A stretch of DNA of 64,000 nucleotides from Apostichopus japonicus (GCF_037975245.1 NC_092579.1:16516178-16580177), one strand, 5' to 3'; shown: positions 38,831-50,450, counted from the stretch's first letter. The notes: generated from the sequence alone by a model not told the origin. Program-made: numbers and translations.

Positions 38831-38935
38831 AACTCCACCAAATACGAGATCCTTCAAGCCTGTCCTCTACAGAGAGATCTGGAAGTGCTATCTGGAGGTG
38901 ATTTAACAGAAATTGGAGAAAAATTAAGATTCAAG
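38831..38935 (+). CDS. Candidate exon, copy 1 of a duplicated coding segment
   Basis: The frame encodes NSTKYEILQACPLQRDLE followed by a VLSGGDLTEIGEKLRFK segment and stops at a good donor (CAAG/GTAAAC). A second copy lies at 40081-40190. The helical, Leu/Ile-spaced pattern would suit a small alpha-helical domain, but I do not recognise the family. The acceptor is uncertain, with AAAG before ATCATAAAC the only candidate. It could be a real exon of an unidentified gene or a decayed fragment. Confidence 0.35.
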
Positions 38936-38999
38936 GTAAACATCAGTGTGAGCCAGAATCATTAACATCAGTCTTCTCCTCTGAAAAGTTGATTGTTGT

Positions 39000-40340
39000 C
39001 AAGATCACTGCTAAATGTACGAGACACGGTGCCTTAGCCTGTTGGAACCAGTCGGTATTTGGTGTTGTCTGTTTTTTGCTAAATGTACAAGACACAGTGC
39101 CTTCGCCTGTTGGAACCAGTCGGTAATTGGTGTGGTCTGTTTTTTGTGCTAAATGTTCGAGACACTGTGCCTTAGCCTGTTGGAACCAGTCGGTATTTGG
39201 TGTGGTCAGTTTTTGTGCTAAATGTACAAGACACGGTGCATTAGCCTGTTGGAACCAGTCGGTATTTGGTGTGTTCTTGTTTTTGTGTTAAATGTACGAG
39301 ACACGGTGCCTTGAGCCTGTTGGAACCAGTCAGTATATGAAGCTAATTGGTGTCTTAGTTTAGTGGCATGAGATGCTAATTAATGTAGTCTGTTTTTGTG
39401 CTAAATTATTGAGACATGGTACGTTAGTTTATTGGTATTAGGTTTTAATTAGTGTCGTGTGTTTTGTGCCAAATGTAGGAGACATTGTGCCTTAGTCTGT
39501 TTGAACCAGTCGGTATTTGGTGTTGCCTGTTTTTGTGCATTAGCCTGTTGGAACCAATCGGTATTTGGTGTTCTTGTTTTTGTGTTAAATGTACGAGACA
39601 CGGTGCCTTAAGCCTGTTGGAACCAGTCGGTATTTGATTTGGTTTTTTTGTGTGCTAAAACTACTATTCTTACAGAAAGGCTGAACAAGTTCCATGATAT
39701 AGCTTGAACAGAGTTACACATTCCACTCATTCCAAGCAACCATGACAACTTCAAAATGAAGCTTATTGGTGTCTTAGTTTAGTGGCATGAGATGCTAATT
39801 AATATAGTCTGTTTTGTGCTAAATTAATGAGACATGGTGCCTTAGTTTATTGGTATTAGTTTTTAATTAGTGTTGTCTGTTTTGTGCCAAATGTAGGAGA
39901 CATTGTGCCTTAGCCTGTTTGAACCAGGTGGTATTTGGTGTTGCCTGTTTTTGTGCTAAATGTATAAGACCTCAGCCTTAGCCTGTTGGAACCAGTCGGT
40001 AATTGGAACCAGTCGGTAATTGGAACCAGTCAATAATTGGTGGTGTGTTTGCATTAAACGTTTTGTTTGGTAAAGATCTCAACTCCACCAAATACGAGAA
40101 GATCCTTCAAGCCTGTCCTCTACAGAGACATCTGGAAATGTTATCTGGAGGTGATTTAAAAGAAATTGGAGAAAAATTAAGTTTCAAGGGAAACATCATT
40201 GTGAGCCAGAATCATTAACATCAGTCTTGTCCTCTCAACAGTTGATTGTTGTCAAGATCAGTGCTAAATGTAGGAGAGACAGTGCCTTAGCCTGTTGGAA
40301 CCAGTCGGTGTTTGGTGTGGTCTGTTTCGTGATAAATTAA
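39000..40340 (+). repeat. Minisatellite, about 75-80 bp unit, between duplicated exons
   Basis: Units contain GCTAAATGTACGAGACACGG, TGCCTTAGCCTGTTGGAACC and AGTCGGTATTTGGTGTGGTC. At least ten full or partial copies are present, with a more divergent subfamily (GTCTTAGTTTAGTGGCATGA) at 39340-39400 and 39770-39830. Decayed units extend to about 40660. Confidence 0.88.
40081..40190 (+). pseudogene. Candidate exon, copy 2, donor site lost
   Basis: It matches the 38831-38935 segment closely (STKYEKILQACPLQRHLE, SGGDLKEIGEKLSFK), with one extra lysine codon. The splice donor GTAAAC of copy 1 reads GGAAAC here, so this copy could not splice at the same point. The 90 bp after it is also shared with copy 1. 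It is probably a non-functional duplicate. Confidence 0.35.
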
Positions 40341-40999
40341 AGAGACATTGTGGCTTAGTTTGGTGGAATGAGTAGCTAATTAGTGTGGTCTGTTTGTGCT
40401 TAATTGAAGAGAAGTGCTGTGATAATTTGTTGGTTATTAGTGTGGTGTGTTTGTATTAAATTTATAAGTTTTGCCTTAGTTTTCTGATATGAGTTGCTAA
40501 CTAGTGTGGTCTGTTTTTGTGCTAAATTAATGAGACCCGGTGCCTTAGTTTGTTGGAATCATTTTGTCATTAGTAATTTGGTTGTCTTAAATTGATGATT
40601 GTTGCCTTAGATTGATTGAAAGAGTTGCCAATTAGTGTGGTCTGGGTTGTGGTTAATTAAAAAGACAGTTGATTGTTGTCAAGATCAGAAAACTCAAAGA
40701 TGAGCTCATTTGATGATAACCACCAGGTAAGCTAGAAAGCTGCAATATACAGTCAAGGTTAGTCATAAGAAAGACAGGTTCCTAAAAATTTAATATATAT
40801 TTACTTATGTCTTCACCATTTAAGTTTCAATCACAGCCTAAACTTTGTTGGAATAAGTTGCTAATTAGTGTTTAATGTTTTGTGCTTAATGTACGAGACT
40901 TACTTTGAAGAAAACTGGCTCATTTCTTTTGCATTCCTCTCCTTTCCTTAGGGTTCTGTGGACTATGTTGGTCAACAGTTAGCTTTTTGACATAGCGCC

Positions 41000-43900
41000 A
41001 CCCCATCATCCTTCACTCTATGACTTACCCATCATTTACCGAACGTACACGTCCTTGGATACAGCGCTACCGAGTATACTTTCGATTTATAGTGTGTCTC
41101 TTCAAAAGGAGTTCCTATTCTTTCCGTCTGCCGTCTTAGGCTGGAGACTAATTCTTTCTGGTAAGTGAAGTCTATGATCAATTTCATTGTATAGAAGCCA
41201 TTTAAAACCCGTAGGGAGGGGCTGTTTTGCCAGTATGGCAACTCCTAACCCACCTATAACAGCACCCCTAGTCGAAAACCTAACCCTCTCTGATTTTGAA
41301 ATAGACATTAATGACTGGATCCCTGTACAAAAATAGCAGAAAAAGACAACGTCCAAACTCTGTTGACATAAACCCACATCCTAACTCCAAACCAACCACC
41401 AAAAAGTCCGCTCAAACAATCATTGTATCAGGAATCTTACCAGAACTATCAAAAAACCCAATAACCCTTGCTAAACTAATCAATGAAGAAAAACCAAATG
41501 CCATGAACTCAAATATAAACGATCTTCGTAGTAACAACATCCTAATCACCCCCATGACCCTAAATCTGCAAATATCCTCCTGAAACCATGGACTCAAAAG
41601 ACTAAACTAGGCAACCCCAAACCAAGAATGCCCTAAAAAGTAAGACAAAGAAACTTCTCTGTAGTAGCCTGTGGCATAAACCCTGAAATTCAAATCAAAG
41701 ATATTGAACAAGAACTCAAAGACCAAGAATACACCCCAATACAACTAAAAGACTCATTAGTCACGCCACAAACAATCCAATTTGGAAAGTAAAAATAACG
41801 TTTGAAGAACAAGAACCTCAACAATCCCTAATCAAACAAGGTTTCTACTTAGGATACTCTAAACACAAAACAGAAGAATACCACAACCCCCCCCCCCCCC
41901 CCCAAATCACTCAATGTTTCAAATGTCAACTTTTTGGACACACCCACCATACTTGCAAGAATCAAACCAGATGTCTCAGATGTGGCGAAAACCACAGAGT
42001 TTTTTTTCACTGTCACCGAGACGACGCTCAATGAAGCTGAACAGGTGGTTGTAGGTTTTAATCCATTTATTTACACGCGTGGTTTTAACAAGACCACGAT
42101 GAAAACTAGAAAGTAAAGATATCAAAGCATCAATATACAAACATTGGTGAAATAAACACATGAATTGAACAAATCAATAATAACATAATAATGCATAATA
42201 TTTCTCCTTATAAATAATGCACAAAAGGAAGAAGTACAACAAATAACATTTGGTAACATGAAACAAGACATAGAGAAAGATTGGCGACAATTACATTCTT
42301 GATAATTATAACTTAACTTACAATTGTTAAAAATACGCAAGTATACATCGAATACGTAATTGTACATCGATTACATAGGTATGCAAATCTTGGAGGTGGA
42401 TATGAAAGGCAACCAGTAAATGGGCAGTATTGACCTCTGCCCGACCTCGACCAAGCGGAAAATTCCCTTTGGTCACGCTAAGTAAATAGCACACATCGGC
42501 AACAATGACACTCCCCCCACTGGAATACGTCATATTCAAGTATAATAATGCCTACAATACCTAAACCACCGCATCGATGTACATTAAATTCCATAACAGC
42601 TTTAGCAATCAAAATTGTGACGTAAAGCTTCTAAACCAAGTAAATAACTATAAAGCCTCACACACCTGACAGCTCAACAACGAAGATAAAACACATCAAC
42701 TATATATTTACATAGAAATTCAACGATAATGCTTGCAAACACGCTGAGAATGCAGATTCAAGTAAAACAATCTTAGTAATAGGACGAACCAGCTCGGTAG
42801 TCCTAGTCTTAACTCTTACCGACCTAACTAACCTACTACAGTTAACACTAACAACCAGCGCCAACGGCCAGAGGTTACGGGGAGTCATTTCATCTAAGAT
42901 TAAAACCAAGTCACCGACTGCCAGATTATCTGTGACCCCCGTCCACTTAGACCTCTTTTGCAATTCAGGTAGATATAATTTAACCACTTTCGCCAGAATT
43001 GGTTAGCTAGGTGCTGGACATGCCTCCAGCGGCGACGAAAACTGTCAACAGAGTTAGAGACTGTCCCGAACAAAAAGAAAACACAAAATGTGCCAATTGG
43101 TAGGGACTCATGTGGCCCTTTACAAAGGATGCCCAAAATTTAAAAAAGCTAAAACTGAAGCTAATAACAAACAACAAGAACAAAGAACCTATGCAAATAT
43201 AACCAAATCTACCCATAAAATTGAAATAACAAATAGAATCGTCACTGAAGAAAAACTTAATATCGCAACCTTTGTAATTGAATTAGTACAATACCTTCCA
43301 AATAGCCGACATTAATATTAAATCCGACGACCTTGCGATATAAACGATTGGTATAGTGCCACTAAATATGCAAAAATGCCTCCTTCCCTGGTCTTGACAA
43401 CATAAATGACCTAATGCTAAAAGATTCCCCTCCGTCGGCCTCCGATATTCATTTCCCATTATTTAACGAACTCCTTAGAATCGGTTATTTCCCAACCCTG
43501 TGGAAATCCGCCAAAATGATTTTAATACAGAAACTAAGTAAAGACACACCAAAATTCAAAACTATCGACCAATTAGTCTCCTCCCAGCCTTAGGTAAGAT
43601 TTTCAAAAGAATTATAGATAGCCGCACCAGAACCCACCTAGAGCAAAATAATCACTTTGCCCGTATCAATCAGGCTAAATCCGCGCACACAAATCTACAA
43701 TAAACCAAACTTTCCGCCTTTCCGAAGAAATTTGCATCGGCTTCATAAAAAAACATGATACCACTGCCCTCTTCCTTGATGCCGAAAAGGCGTTCGACAA
43801 AACTTGGCACAACGGCATAAGAATTTAACTACTTAACTTTAATCTCCCCTCCAATTACACCAGACTTCTTTCCTCTTTCCTTAGTGAGCGCAACACAAAA

Positions 43901-45230
43901 AAATACTACAAAAACCAATACTCAAAACCTATTCCACTTCGTGCAGGCACCCCTAAGGGCGCTGTTCTCAGCCCCTCCCCTTCACCCTATTTGTTAATGA
44001 TTTGAACATCCCCCCTCTATCTAAATGCAACTATAGTCAGTACACTGATGACATAGCCATTTGGAGTAGCAGTAAAAATATCTATATGACGGAACTAAAT
44101 ATTAAAAAAGCAATTACACATCTCGAAAATTGGTGCTCAATGTGGAGAACAAAAATAAATCCCTCAAAATCTAACCTAGCCAATTTCTCCATAATAAACT
44201 CAAAATATCATAAACATATTTCCAAAATTAATCTTTTCAACACCTCAATCACTGCTACTCCTAACGCAACCTTCCTCGGTACCATTTTCGATAGCAAATT
44301 ATTGTTTAATCTACATTGTACCAGAACTGCAGGACGCTGCTGGTTCCAACTTCCATTCAAATCCTGTCACACAAATATAACTTCCCTCCGAAAACAATTA
44401 TCCAAATCTATAAATCCAAAGTTAAACCGATTCTCAGTTACGGGAGCATCTCCCTGCTTACCATCTCTATTCCCAATAAACAAATTTTAAACAGAATCCA
44501 CACCACAGCTTATCGACTCGCACTCAAAATCCCTACCTATATTGCTACTTTGTACGTTCTCCGTGCAGGAAACACAAAATCTACTTTCACCCGACTTGGA
44601 GAATTCAACACCAAGTTATACAAAAACAGCCTCGAGAACGACACTTTGATTGAAGACCTCCCCCTGAAATACAAAGTGGCAACAACTCACTACACAAAAA
44701 CCAAACCCTTTCTGTATTCACACTTGTTACTACTTAAAATCTCATTCCATTAAAAAAATCCTTTCCTAAATGGGTCTAGGCCCCGACTCCAAGTATACTT
44801 ATATATACAGAACAAAACAAACAACTCCAACAATGACTGATTGATTAAAACAAAGTAGCAACCACTCCCATACCAAACAATAGAAAACGCAACCACTCCC
44901 TACCCAAACAATAGAAACCACTCCGTCTCCACAATCCTCAGTACTTAGAAATTCCTCTCCTTTAGAAGTCCCTCCCTAATTGGCTCTTCGACTCCGACCT
45001 CGGGTATGATTATGGCTATCCTGTCCAATGTAAATATATAAGACTTCATTTACCAGCAATTCCCTGACTGAACATACACAACTTTTCCAAGGAAAAAAAA
45101 GGAAAAAAAATGTTTATTCTATAAAAACAAACTTATTATCCCCCGTAGGACCTCTCGCCAGGTCGACCAGGGGTTAAACTCCTTTTGATTCGATATCAAC
45201 AACAACAAAAACAAAGCTTTTACTTGAATT
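41000..45230 (+). mobile_element. Decayed Jockey-like non-LTR retrotransposon (LINE), interrupted
   Basis: ORF1 starts at ATG 41235 and, through several frameshifts, encodes a gag-like protein. A PRE_C2HC-like stretch near 41425-41600 is followed by zinc knuckles (CFKCQLFGHTHHTC near 41918-41960, then CLRCGENH, then a third after an insertion at 42015-43059). ORF2 lacks the endonuclease. Its reverse transcriptase pieces include FLDAEKAFDKTWH near 43773, RAGTPKGAVLSP near 43941 and YTDD near 44040. The thumb region continues in a shifted frame to 44753. The 3' tail ends in a CAACAACAACAA-like tract near 45195. Multiple stops make it inactive. The knuckle pattern and RT style fit the Jockey/CR1 group. 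Confidence 0.85.
42015..43059 (-). mobile_element. BEL/Pao LTR-retrotransposon fragment inserted in the LINE ORF1
   Basis: The minus-strand frames encode the end of a BEL/Pao integrase. RRRWRHVQHLANQFWRKW (about 42990-43045) is followed, after a frameshift, by YLPELQKRSKWTG, NLAVGDLVLILDE and ELVRPITKIVLLE (about 42760-42975), typical of the DUF5641-type integrase C terminus. The remaining 700 bp toward 42015 may be LTR. ACTGTC sits at both boundaries (42009-42014 and 43060-43065), and the LINE zinc-knuckle frame resumes directly afterwards. The fragment is truncated and inactive. Confidence 0.8.
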
Positions 45231-45452
45231 AAAAAAAGAAGTACCTAATTTCATTTATTTCAATTCATTTATTTATTTTTGTTCTATCTTAACATAAGTA
45301 TGACATATGACATAGAAGGAGATAAGAAACAAAACTTGTGAAAGGAAGTGTACTAAAAAACCCTATAGAGCTTGTCGGGTAGTGTAATAACTCCCTAAAA
45401 AACTTAATGTGGAAGACATCATGAGTAGATTTTGGTTTCATTTAATCGATAG
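45231..45452. other. Intronic spacer before the SRP68 exon
   Basis: AT-rich sequence leading to the acceptor ATCGATAG at 45452. No other feature. Confidence 0.4.
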
Positions 45453-47011
45453 GTAGAGGTTGAGGAATTGGACACTCTTGCGCAAGATATCAACAGCTTG
45501 AAGTACTCTGCTCAGGCGGCCTCCATTCTAGGTATGTACTTATACTTGTATAATATAATAATAAACATAATAATCAAAATAATAATCAATTTACTGTGTT
45601 TGGAAAGAAACTTTTTGCTGCTGTGGATGAAGATTAAGGATTCTTGTTTTTCAAAAGGCAAATGCAAGATGGACTATATATGAAAGGATGAATACCAACA
45701 ATTTAAGAGAAGAAATTGGGTGGGGGGAGGAGGAATCAGACAAAGACCATCATGCTACTACCCTGTTAATTTTGTGTAGGACCCTGGTTAATTTAAAAGG
45801 AAGAAATCCCTTTAGTACCCTTGAGTTTCTGAAAGGTTTCTTCTTTGGGATAACGGTGGAGAGACATATCGATGTTCTCTTTTGGGTCTGATCGTCAGGA
45901 AAATGCAGATTAAACTGCCATGTCCATTTGGAACCTGGGAATTGAACCCAGAACCCAAATTTACATCAGAGCATAGAAAATGATTCAGAGAAATATGGCA
46001 TTTATATAAATAATCTGTTGTTTTCTTTCCCAAATTTTTCTCTTTGGTTAAACATTTGAGTAAAAAGATTCATTCGGTTGGAAGCAGCACCGCCCTTTTT
46101 CACCCTTTTTATTTGGGAGGGGGGGGGGGGGGGTTGGGGGAGACCTATTATCCAAGTTAGGGTCTGAAAATATTACAATAGGATTATTGTGGTGGACAGG
46201 ACAGACAACAGTTATTTTTGCTTGTAGCTGAATGTATGATGTCCAGGGATCACAAGGAAGTATCAAAAGCCCGATCAAAAATGCCGTATTTTTGTTCTAT
46301 CGAAATTTGTCAGAATAAAGAAATTGAAAGCCAAAATATAAAGAGTTATCTGGCCGTGCAGACTGCGATTGAACCAGTCTTTGTCATCTACAAATAATAG
46401 AAAGTTGGTATCCATTTCTGTTTGTGACAGCAACAACAAAAAATGACTGCAAATTAACAAGTTTTTGTAAACTTTCTCTATTCAGGGATTCGAATCTCCA
46501 CTCGAATATAACCCCCCTACTTATGAACTGTCACATAGCTCAAGGTGACAAACTTACGACAACGATGAGAAAAGGCCTTGTGTGGTTCCTAATTCAATGA
46601 CGTTTCTCACATTTAATTGAAATGACTTCCCCCACCCTCCGGATTATCCTCACCATAGAAAATACCCTCCACCCAAAAATACTTTAAAAAAAAAAGAGGC
46701 CATGGCTTACCGAGAACCTCTCTGCGTTCATTTTTCAGATTCCAATGAACCTTCCATCAGCAAAGGAATGGCGCAACTCGGTCTGAAGGACAATCGACCG
46801 CTGGCAGAACGGCTTGACCGGTACAACCCAACCAGCCGGACCTGGCCGCCAAGCCCAACTTCACCGCATTCCCACCGGACTTTAAGCCGTCACCGTGCAA
46901 ACCGCTCTTCTTTGACATAGCTCTGAACCATATAGAGTTACCCTCCATGGACGAGAAACTGGAAAAAAGAATAACACTCACTTTTTTAACGTGGCTTGGC
47001 AAAAAAAATGA
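45453..47011 (+). CDS. SRP68: SRP68, last two exons (3' part of gene), with small frame breaks
   Basis: SRP68 binds SRP RNA with SRP72 and is part of the cytosolic signal recognition particle. The first exon (45453-45531, ATAG acceptor, GTATGT donor, phase 0 to 1) encodes VEELDTLAQDINSLKYSAQA. The second starts at 46739 (TTTTTCAG) and continues in phase with GLKDNRPLAERLDRY. It then shifts by one base to PNFTAFPPDFKPSPCKPLFF, DIALNHIELPSMDEKLEKR, and a WLGKK-like end. The order and motifs match the SRP68 C terminus of animals, notably the conserved PCKPLFFD-ALNH block. A base appears missing near 46818-46840, and one more in the A8 run at 47001-47008 would restore a stop (47009-47011). These may be sequencing indels or signs of a decaying copy. 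Upstream exons are not visible; the LINE may sit in the preceding intron. Confidence 0.75.
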
Positions 47012-48269
47012 AGAATATTCAAAATGGGAATTGGAATTTTATATATTTTGGATTTGGTGTTTGTGTGTTTATCTCGTTTAAGTGGAAAAGAAGAAAAAAA
47101 CAGCATCTTTATTTTATGGGGCTTTAAAGTTTTAAAAATGAGTTTCGGTTGATGATTTCTTGGTCTACAAACATTGTGGTGCTCGACCGACTGAAACTTA
47201 ATGGGGATGTTAAGGTGACTGAATTTAATATTGGCAGGAGTTATGGATGGTAGTTGCAAGGACCAGTGGTGGGGGGGGGGGGGGGTTGTGAGGCGAAGGA
47301 TCAAGAAGGAGAAATGAAAGTGTTGAAAGTGAAGAGGGAGAATCTTTTAATTGAATTTTCAGTTTGCAGTAGCACAGGTTTACTGATAAGGTTATATTTA
47401 AAGAAAGTGCCAATAATGCACTATTGGGGGTGTGGTAGTCGGAGGGGGGGGATTGAGTTTGCAATGAAAGGGAGCAACCTTTCCACATTTATGTTGTTTG
47501 TGCTATGGTAGTATCGTTTCCTTTTTCAAACTGGAGGGTAAAAATGTAAAAATTAAGAGTTATCTAAAACTAATTTCAAATCAGGTTTAGTTAATAAATG
47601 AAAGTTAAAGAAAATGATATTCTTGGTATCAGAGGTGCCACGGTATTTTAAACTCAAGCAGCCATGGAAGGCCACCTCCTTTTTATTGGGAACTTGTTGT
47701 CAAGCTAACCTATGGATCCAAGCACTGTCTGGCTAAAGTAAGATGGGGTTTTTTATTTTTATCTAGGAGAAATCCATTCTTTTTCCCCTCATGTGAAAAT
47801 GGTCTTCCAAATGTTTAAAAAAAAAATGTCCAAAAAGAATGTACTGGTGTGAATTGGATAGCCACCTGGTGTGAAGTAAAAAGGCCATAGGGCTTATGCC
47901 ATATGTATATGTGACTGCTTAGCATCATTAAATAACTGCCCTCCAGGCTGATATTATAAATAATAGAAACATTATAGAAACTAACTGTCTGTTGTCACCC
48001 AACCTTCTCAATAGTAGATGCAGGTATCACTAAGAATGTTTATGAAAGATGTATTGCATGTTTTGATTAGTATTTGCATAATAATTTGATAAGGGATAAC
48101 CTGTTTCTGGACAGGTAGTTGAAGGGTATTAACATTGGTGGGAGGGATGAAGGTATATCCTGTCCATGAACTGATTTGTCATTAAAAAAAAAGAAGTTAT
48201 TTCCAGGTATCACACTCTTTTTTTTCTTTCTTCCTTTTACTTGAGTATTGTAAAAGGAAAAGCAGAGGT
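47012..48269. other. 3' flank of SRP68 and spacer
   Basis: A G17 run at about 47270-47286 is the only notable feature. Open frames on both strands around 47225-47511 reflect G/C runs. No gene recognised. Confidence 0.4.
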
Positions 48270-48339
48270 TGAGTTTGAGCCAGGGACCTTGAGATGCAAA
48301 AGCAAAAGTCTTAACCACTAGACCATTAGGTAGAACTCT
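48270..48339 (-). repeat. tRNA-derived sequence (tRNA-Glu/Lys-like head)
   Basis: On the minus strand GAGTT and AACTC at the ends can pair. An A box (TGGTCTAGTGGTTAAGAC) resembles tRNA-Glu, and a weak B box (GGCTCAAACTC) follows. The anticodon arm is not well formed, so this is a SINE-like or pseudo-tRNA segment. Confidence 0.5.
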
Positions 48340-48439
48340 GATTACAAAAGCTTTACAAATATTTAAAGATCCTGCTGTTTGGACTTAGTCTTTTTTTGTA
48401 AAACATTTTCTCCACTACTCCCTCACCCCCCGATTAGCT

Positions 48440-48660
48440 AGTCAGGGGGGGAGGGGTGGCGGCGAACTCACCTTGTCCGCGTTGAACCTTGTCAGGGGGA
48501 GGGGTGGCAGCGAACTCCACTTGTCTGCGCCTTTACCTTGTCAGGGGGGGCGGCGACCTCACCTGGTCCGCACCCTCACCCCCTCTTACCTTTGCCCCCT
48601 CTCACCTTCGGTACTCACCTTGTCCACCTGCCAGGAGGAGGGGGACCGCCCGCCTTTGGG
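48440..48660 (+). repeat. GC-rich minisatellite, about 50-bp unit
   Basis: Three or four degenerate units begin with CTTGTCAGGGGG and continue GGCGGCGAACTCACC. The overlapping open frames are by-products. Confidence 0.7.
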
Positions 48661-48707
48661 ATCCACCTTATCCACTTGTCAGAACTCCTTGTCAGAACTC
48701 CTTTTGC

Positions 48708-48795
48708 GAATACTCACCTGGGACTTGAACCGATGCAATCCAAACCAATCACTTACTGAACGATGGAATAACCAATTACACCATTTCGGTTCCCT
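48708..48795 (-). repeat. tRNA-derived sequence, second type
   Basis: The minus strand shows an A box (TGGTGTAATTGGTTATTCC) and a B box (GGTTCAAGTCCC) about 45 nt apart. The ends do not pair as an acceptor stem. This is a different tRNA-like head from its neighbours at 48270 and 48891. Confidence 0.5.
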
Positions 48796-48879
48796 CTGGA
48801 AAAACTTCGTTTCTTATATTTATACTTCCACTCCCTCCAAAGAACAGAAAAGTAAAAGGCTCTGTCTGGACATTAACCG

Positions 48880-50135
48880 CAGACATGATGCTCTGTCTGG
48901 GGATCGAACCGGAGACATGGAGTTTGTCTGTGTCTCTCCAGTCCAGAGCACTACCAACTGCGCCACTAGAACTGTTGAGAATTAATGCTTGTTTCTAATA
49001 TTTAAACTTCAAAGTCCAGAATGTAAGAAGGAAAAGAGAAGAAAATCAAAATGCTCTGTCTGGGGATCGAACCGGAGACATGGAGTTTGTCTGTGTCTCT
49101 CCAGTCCAGAGCACTACCAACTGCGCCACTAGAACTGTTGAGAATTAATGCTCGTTTCTAATATTTAAACTTCAAGTCCAGAATGGAAGAAGGAAAAGAA
49201 CAGAAAATCAAAATGCTCTGTCTGGGGATCGAACCGGAGACATGGAGTTTGTCTGTGTCTCTCCAGTCCAGAGCACTACCAACTGCGCCACTAGAACTGT
49301 TGAGAATTAATGCTCGTTTCTAATATTTAAACTTCAAAGTCCAGAATGGAAGAAGGAAAAGAGAAGAAAATCAAAATGCTCTGTCTGGGGATCGAACCAG
49401 AGACTTGGAGTTTGTCTGTCTCTCTGCAGTCCAGAGCACTACCAACTGCGCCACTAGAACTGTTGAGAATTAATGCTCGTTTCTAATATTTAAACTTCAA
49501 AGTCCAGAATGTAAGAAGGAAAAGAGAAGAAAATCAAAATGCTCTGTCTGGGGATCGAACCGGAGACATGGAGTTTGTCTGTGTCTCTCCAGTCCAGAGC
49601 ACTACCAACTGCGCCACTAGAACTGTTGAGAATTAATGCTCGTTTCTAATATTTAAACTTCAAAGTCCAGAATGTAAGAAGGAAAAGAGAAGAAAATCAA
49701 AATGCTCTGTCTGGGGATCGAACCGGAGACATGGAGTTTGTCTGTCTCTCTGCAGTCCAGAGCACTACCAACTGTGTCACTAGAACTGTTGAGAATTAAT
49801 GCTCGTTTCTAATATTTAAACTTCAAAGTCCAGAATGGAAGAAGGAAAAGAGAAGAAAATCAAAATGCTCTGTCTGGTGATCGAACCGGAGAAATGGAGT
49901 TTGTCTGTCTCTCTGCAGTCCAGAGCACTACCAACTGTGCCACTAGAACTGTTGAGAATTAATGCTCGTTTCTAATATTTAAACTTCAAGTCCAGAATGG
50001 AAGAAGGAAAAGAGAAGAAAATCAAAATGCTCTGTCTGGGGATCGAACCAGAGACTTGGAGTTTGTCTGTGTCTCTATGCAGTCCAGAGCACTACCAACT
50101 GTGCCACTAGAACTGTTGAGAATTGATACTCGTTT
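48880..50135 (-). repeat. Tandem array of eight tRNA-derived units, period 162-163 bp
   Basis: Unit cores start near 48891, 49054, 49216, 49379, 49542, 49705, 49868 and 50030. In reverse complement each contains an A box (AGTGGCGCAGTTGGTAG) and B box (CCGGTTCGATCCCC) in tRNA-like spacing. A D-stem (GCGC/GTGC) and a CTCT/AGAG anticodon-type stem are also present. The acceptor ends do not pair. A 75-bp non-tRNA linker follows each core (ATTTTGATTTTCTTCTCTTT, TTTAAATATTAGAAACGAGC). Later copies carry GCGCC-to-GTGCC or GTGTC changes in the A box. Two decayed relatives extend the array to about 50440. Confidence 0.85.
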
Positions 50136-50450
50136 TTAAAATTTAATCTTCACAACATTAGGAGGCAAATAAATAGAAAACCAAATGCATCCTCTGGTGT
50201 TGTCTCATTTTTTTCCAGTTTAATGACAATTTCATTGCACAAAACAATAATAAATATGCAAAATTATACATCATAACAACTGCGCCACATTAACTGATAC
50301 TTGAGAAATGATAGGCTTTTCTAATATTTTAACTTCAAAATGAGGAAAAGAAATACCAAATCAATACATCCTCTGGGAGTTGAATTCTAGACAAAGAGTT
50401 TGTCTTACTTACTAAGTACATAGCACTAACCACTGTAAATGTTTAGAAAT
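50136..50450 (-). repeat. Decayed outer units of the tRNA-derived array
   Basis: Segments near 50115-50200 and 50290-50440 keep the linker (GAGAATTGATACTCG, TTTAATCTTCA) and parts of the core (CATCCTCTGG, GAGTTTGTCT, AGCACTAACCACTG) but have lost clear A and B boxes. Confidence 0.6.

Noticed and set aside
45905-45975. tRNA-like sequence with a good B box (GGGTTCAATTCCC)
   Set aside because: No A box lies at the right distance on the same strand.
46490-46530. B-box-like GGATTCGAATCTCC
   Set aside because: It is an isolated match without an A box or foldable arms.
48473-48985. 170-codon frame over GC-rich and tRNA-like repeats
   Set aside because: It crosses a minisatellite and two tRNA-derived segments, which explain the open frame.
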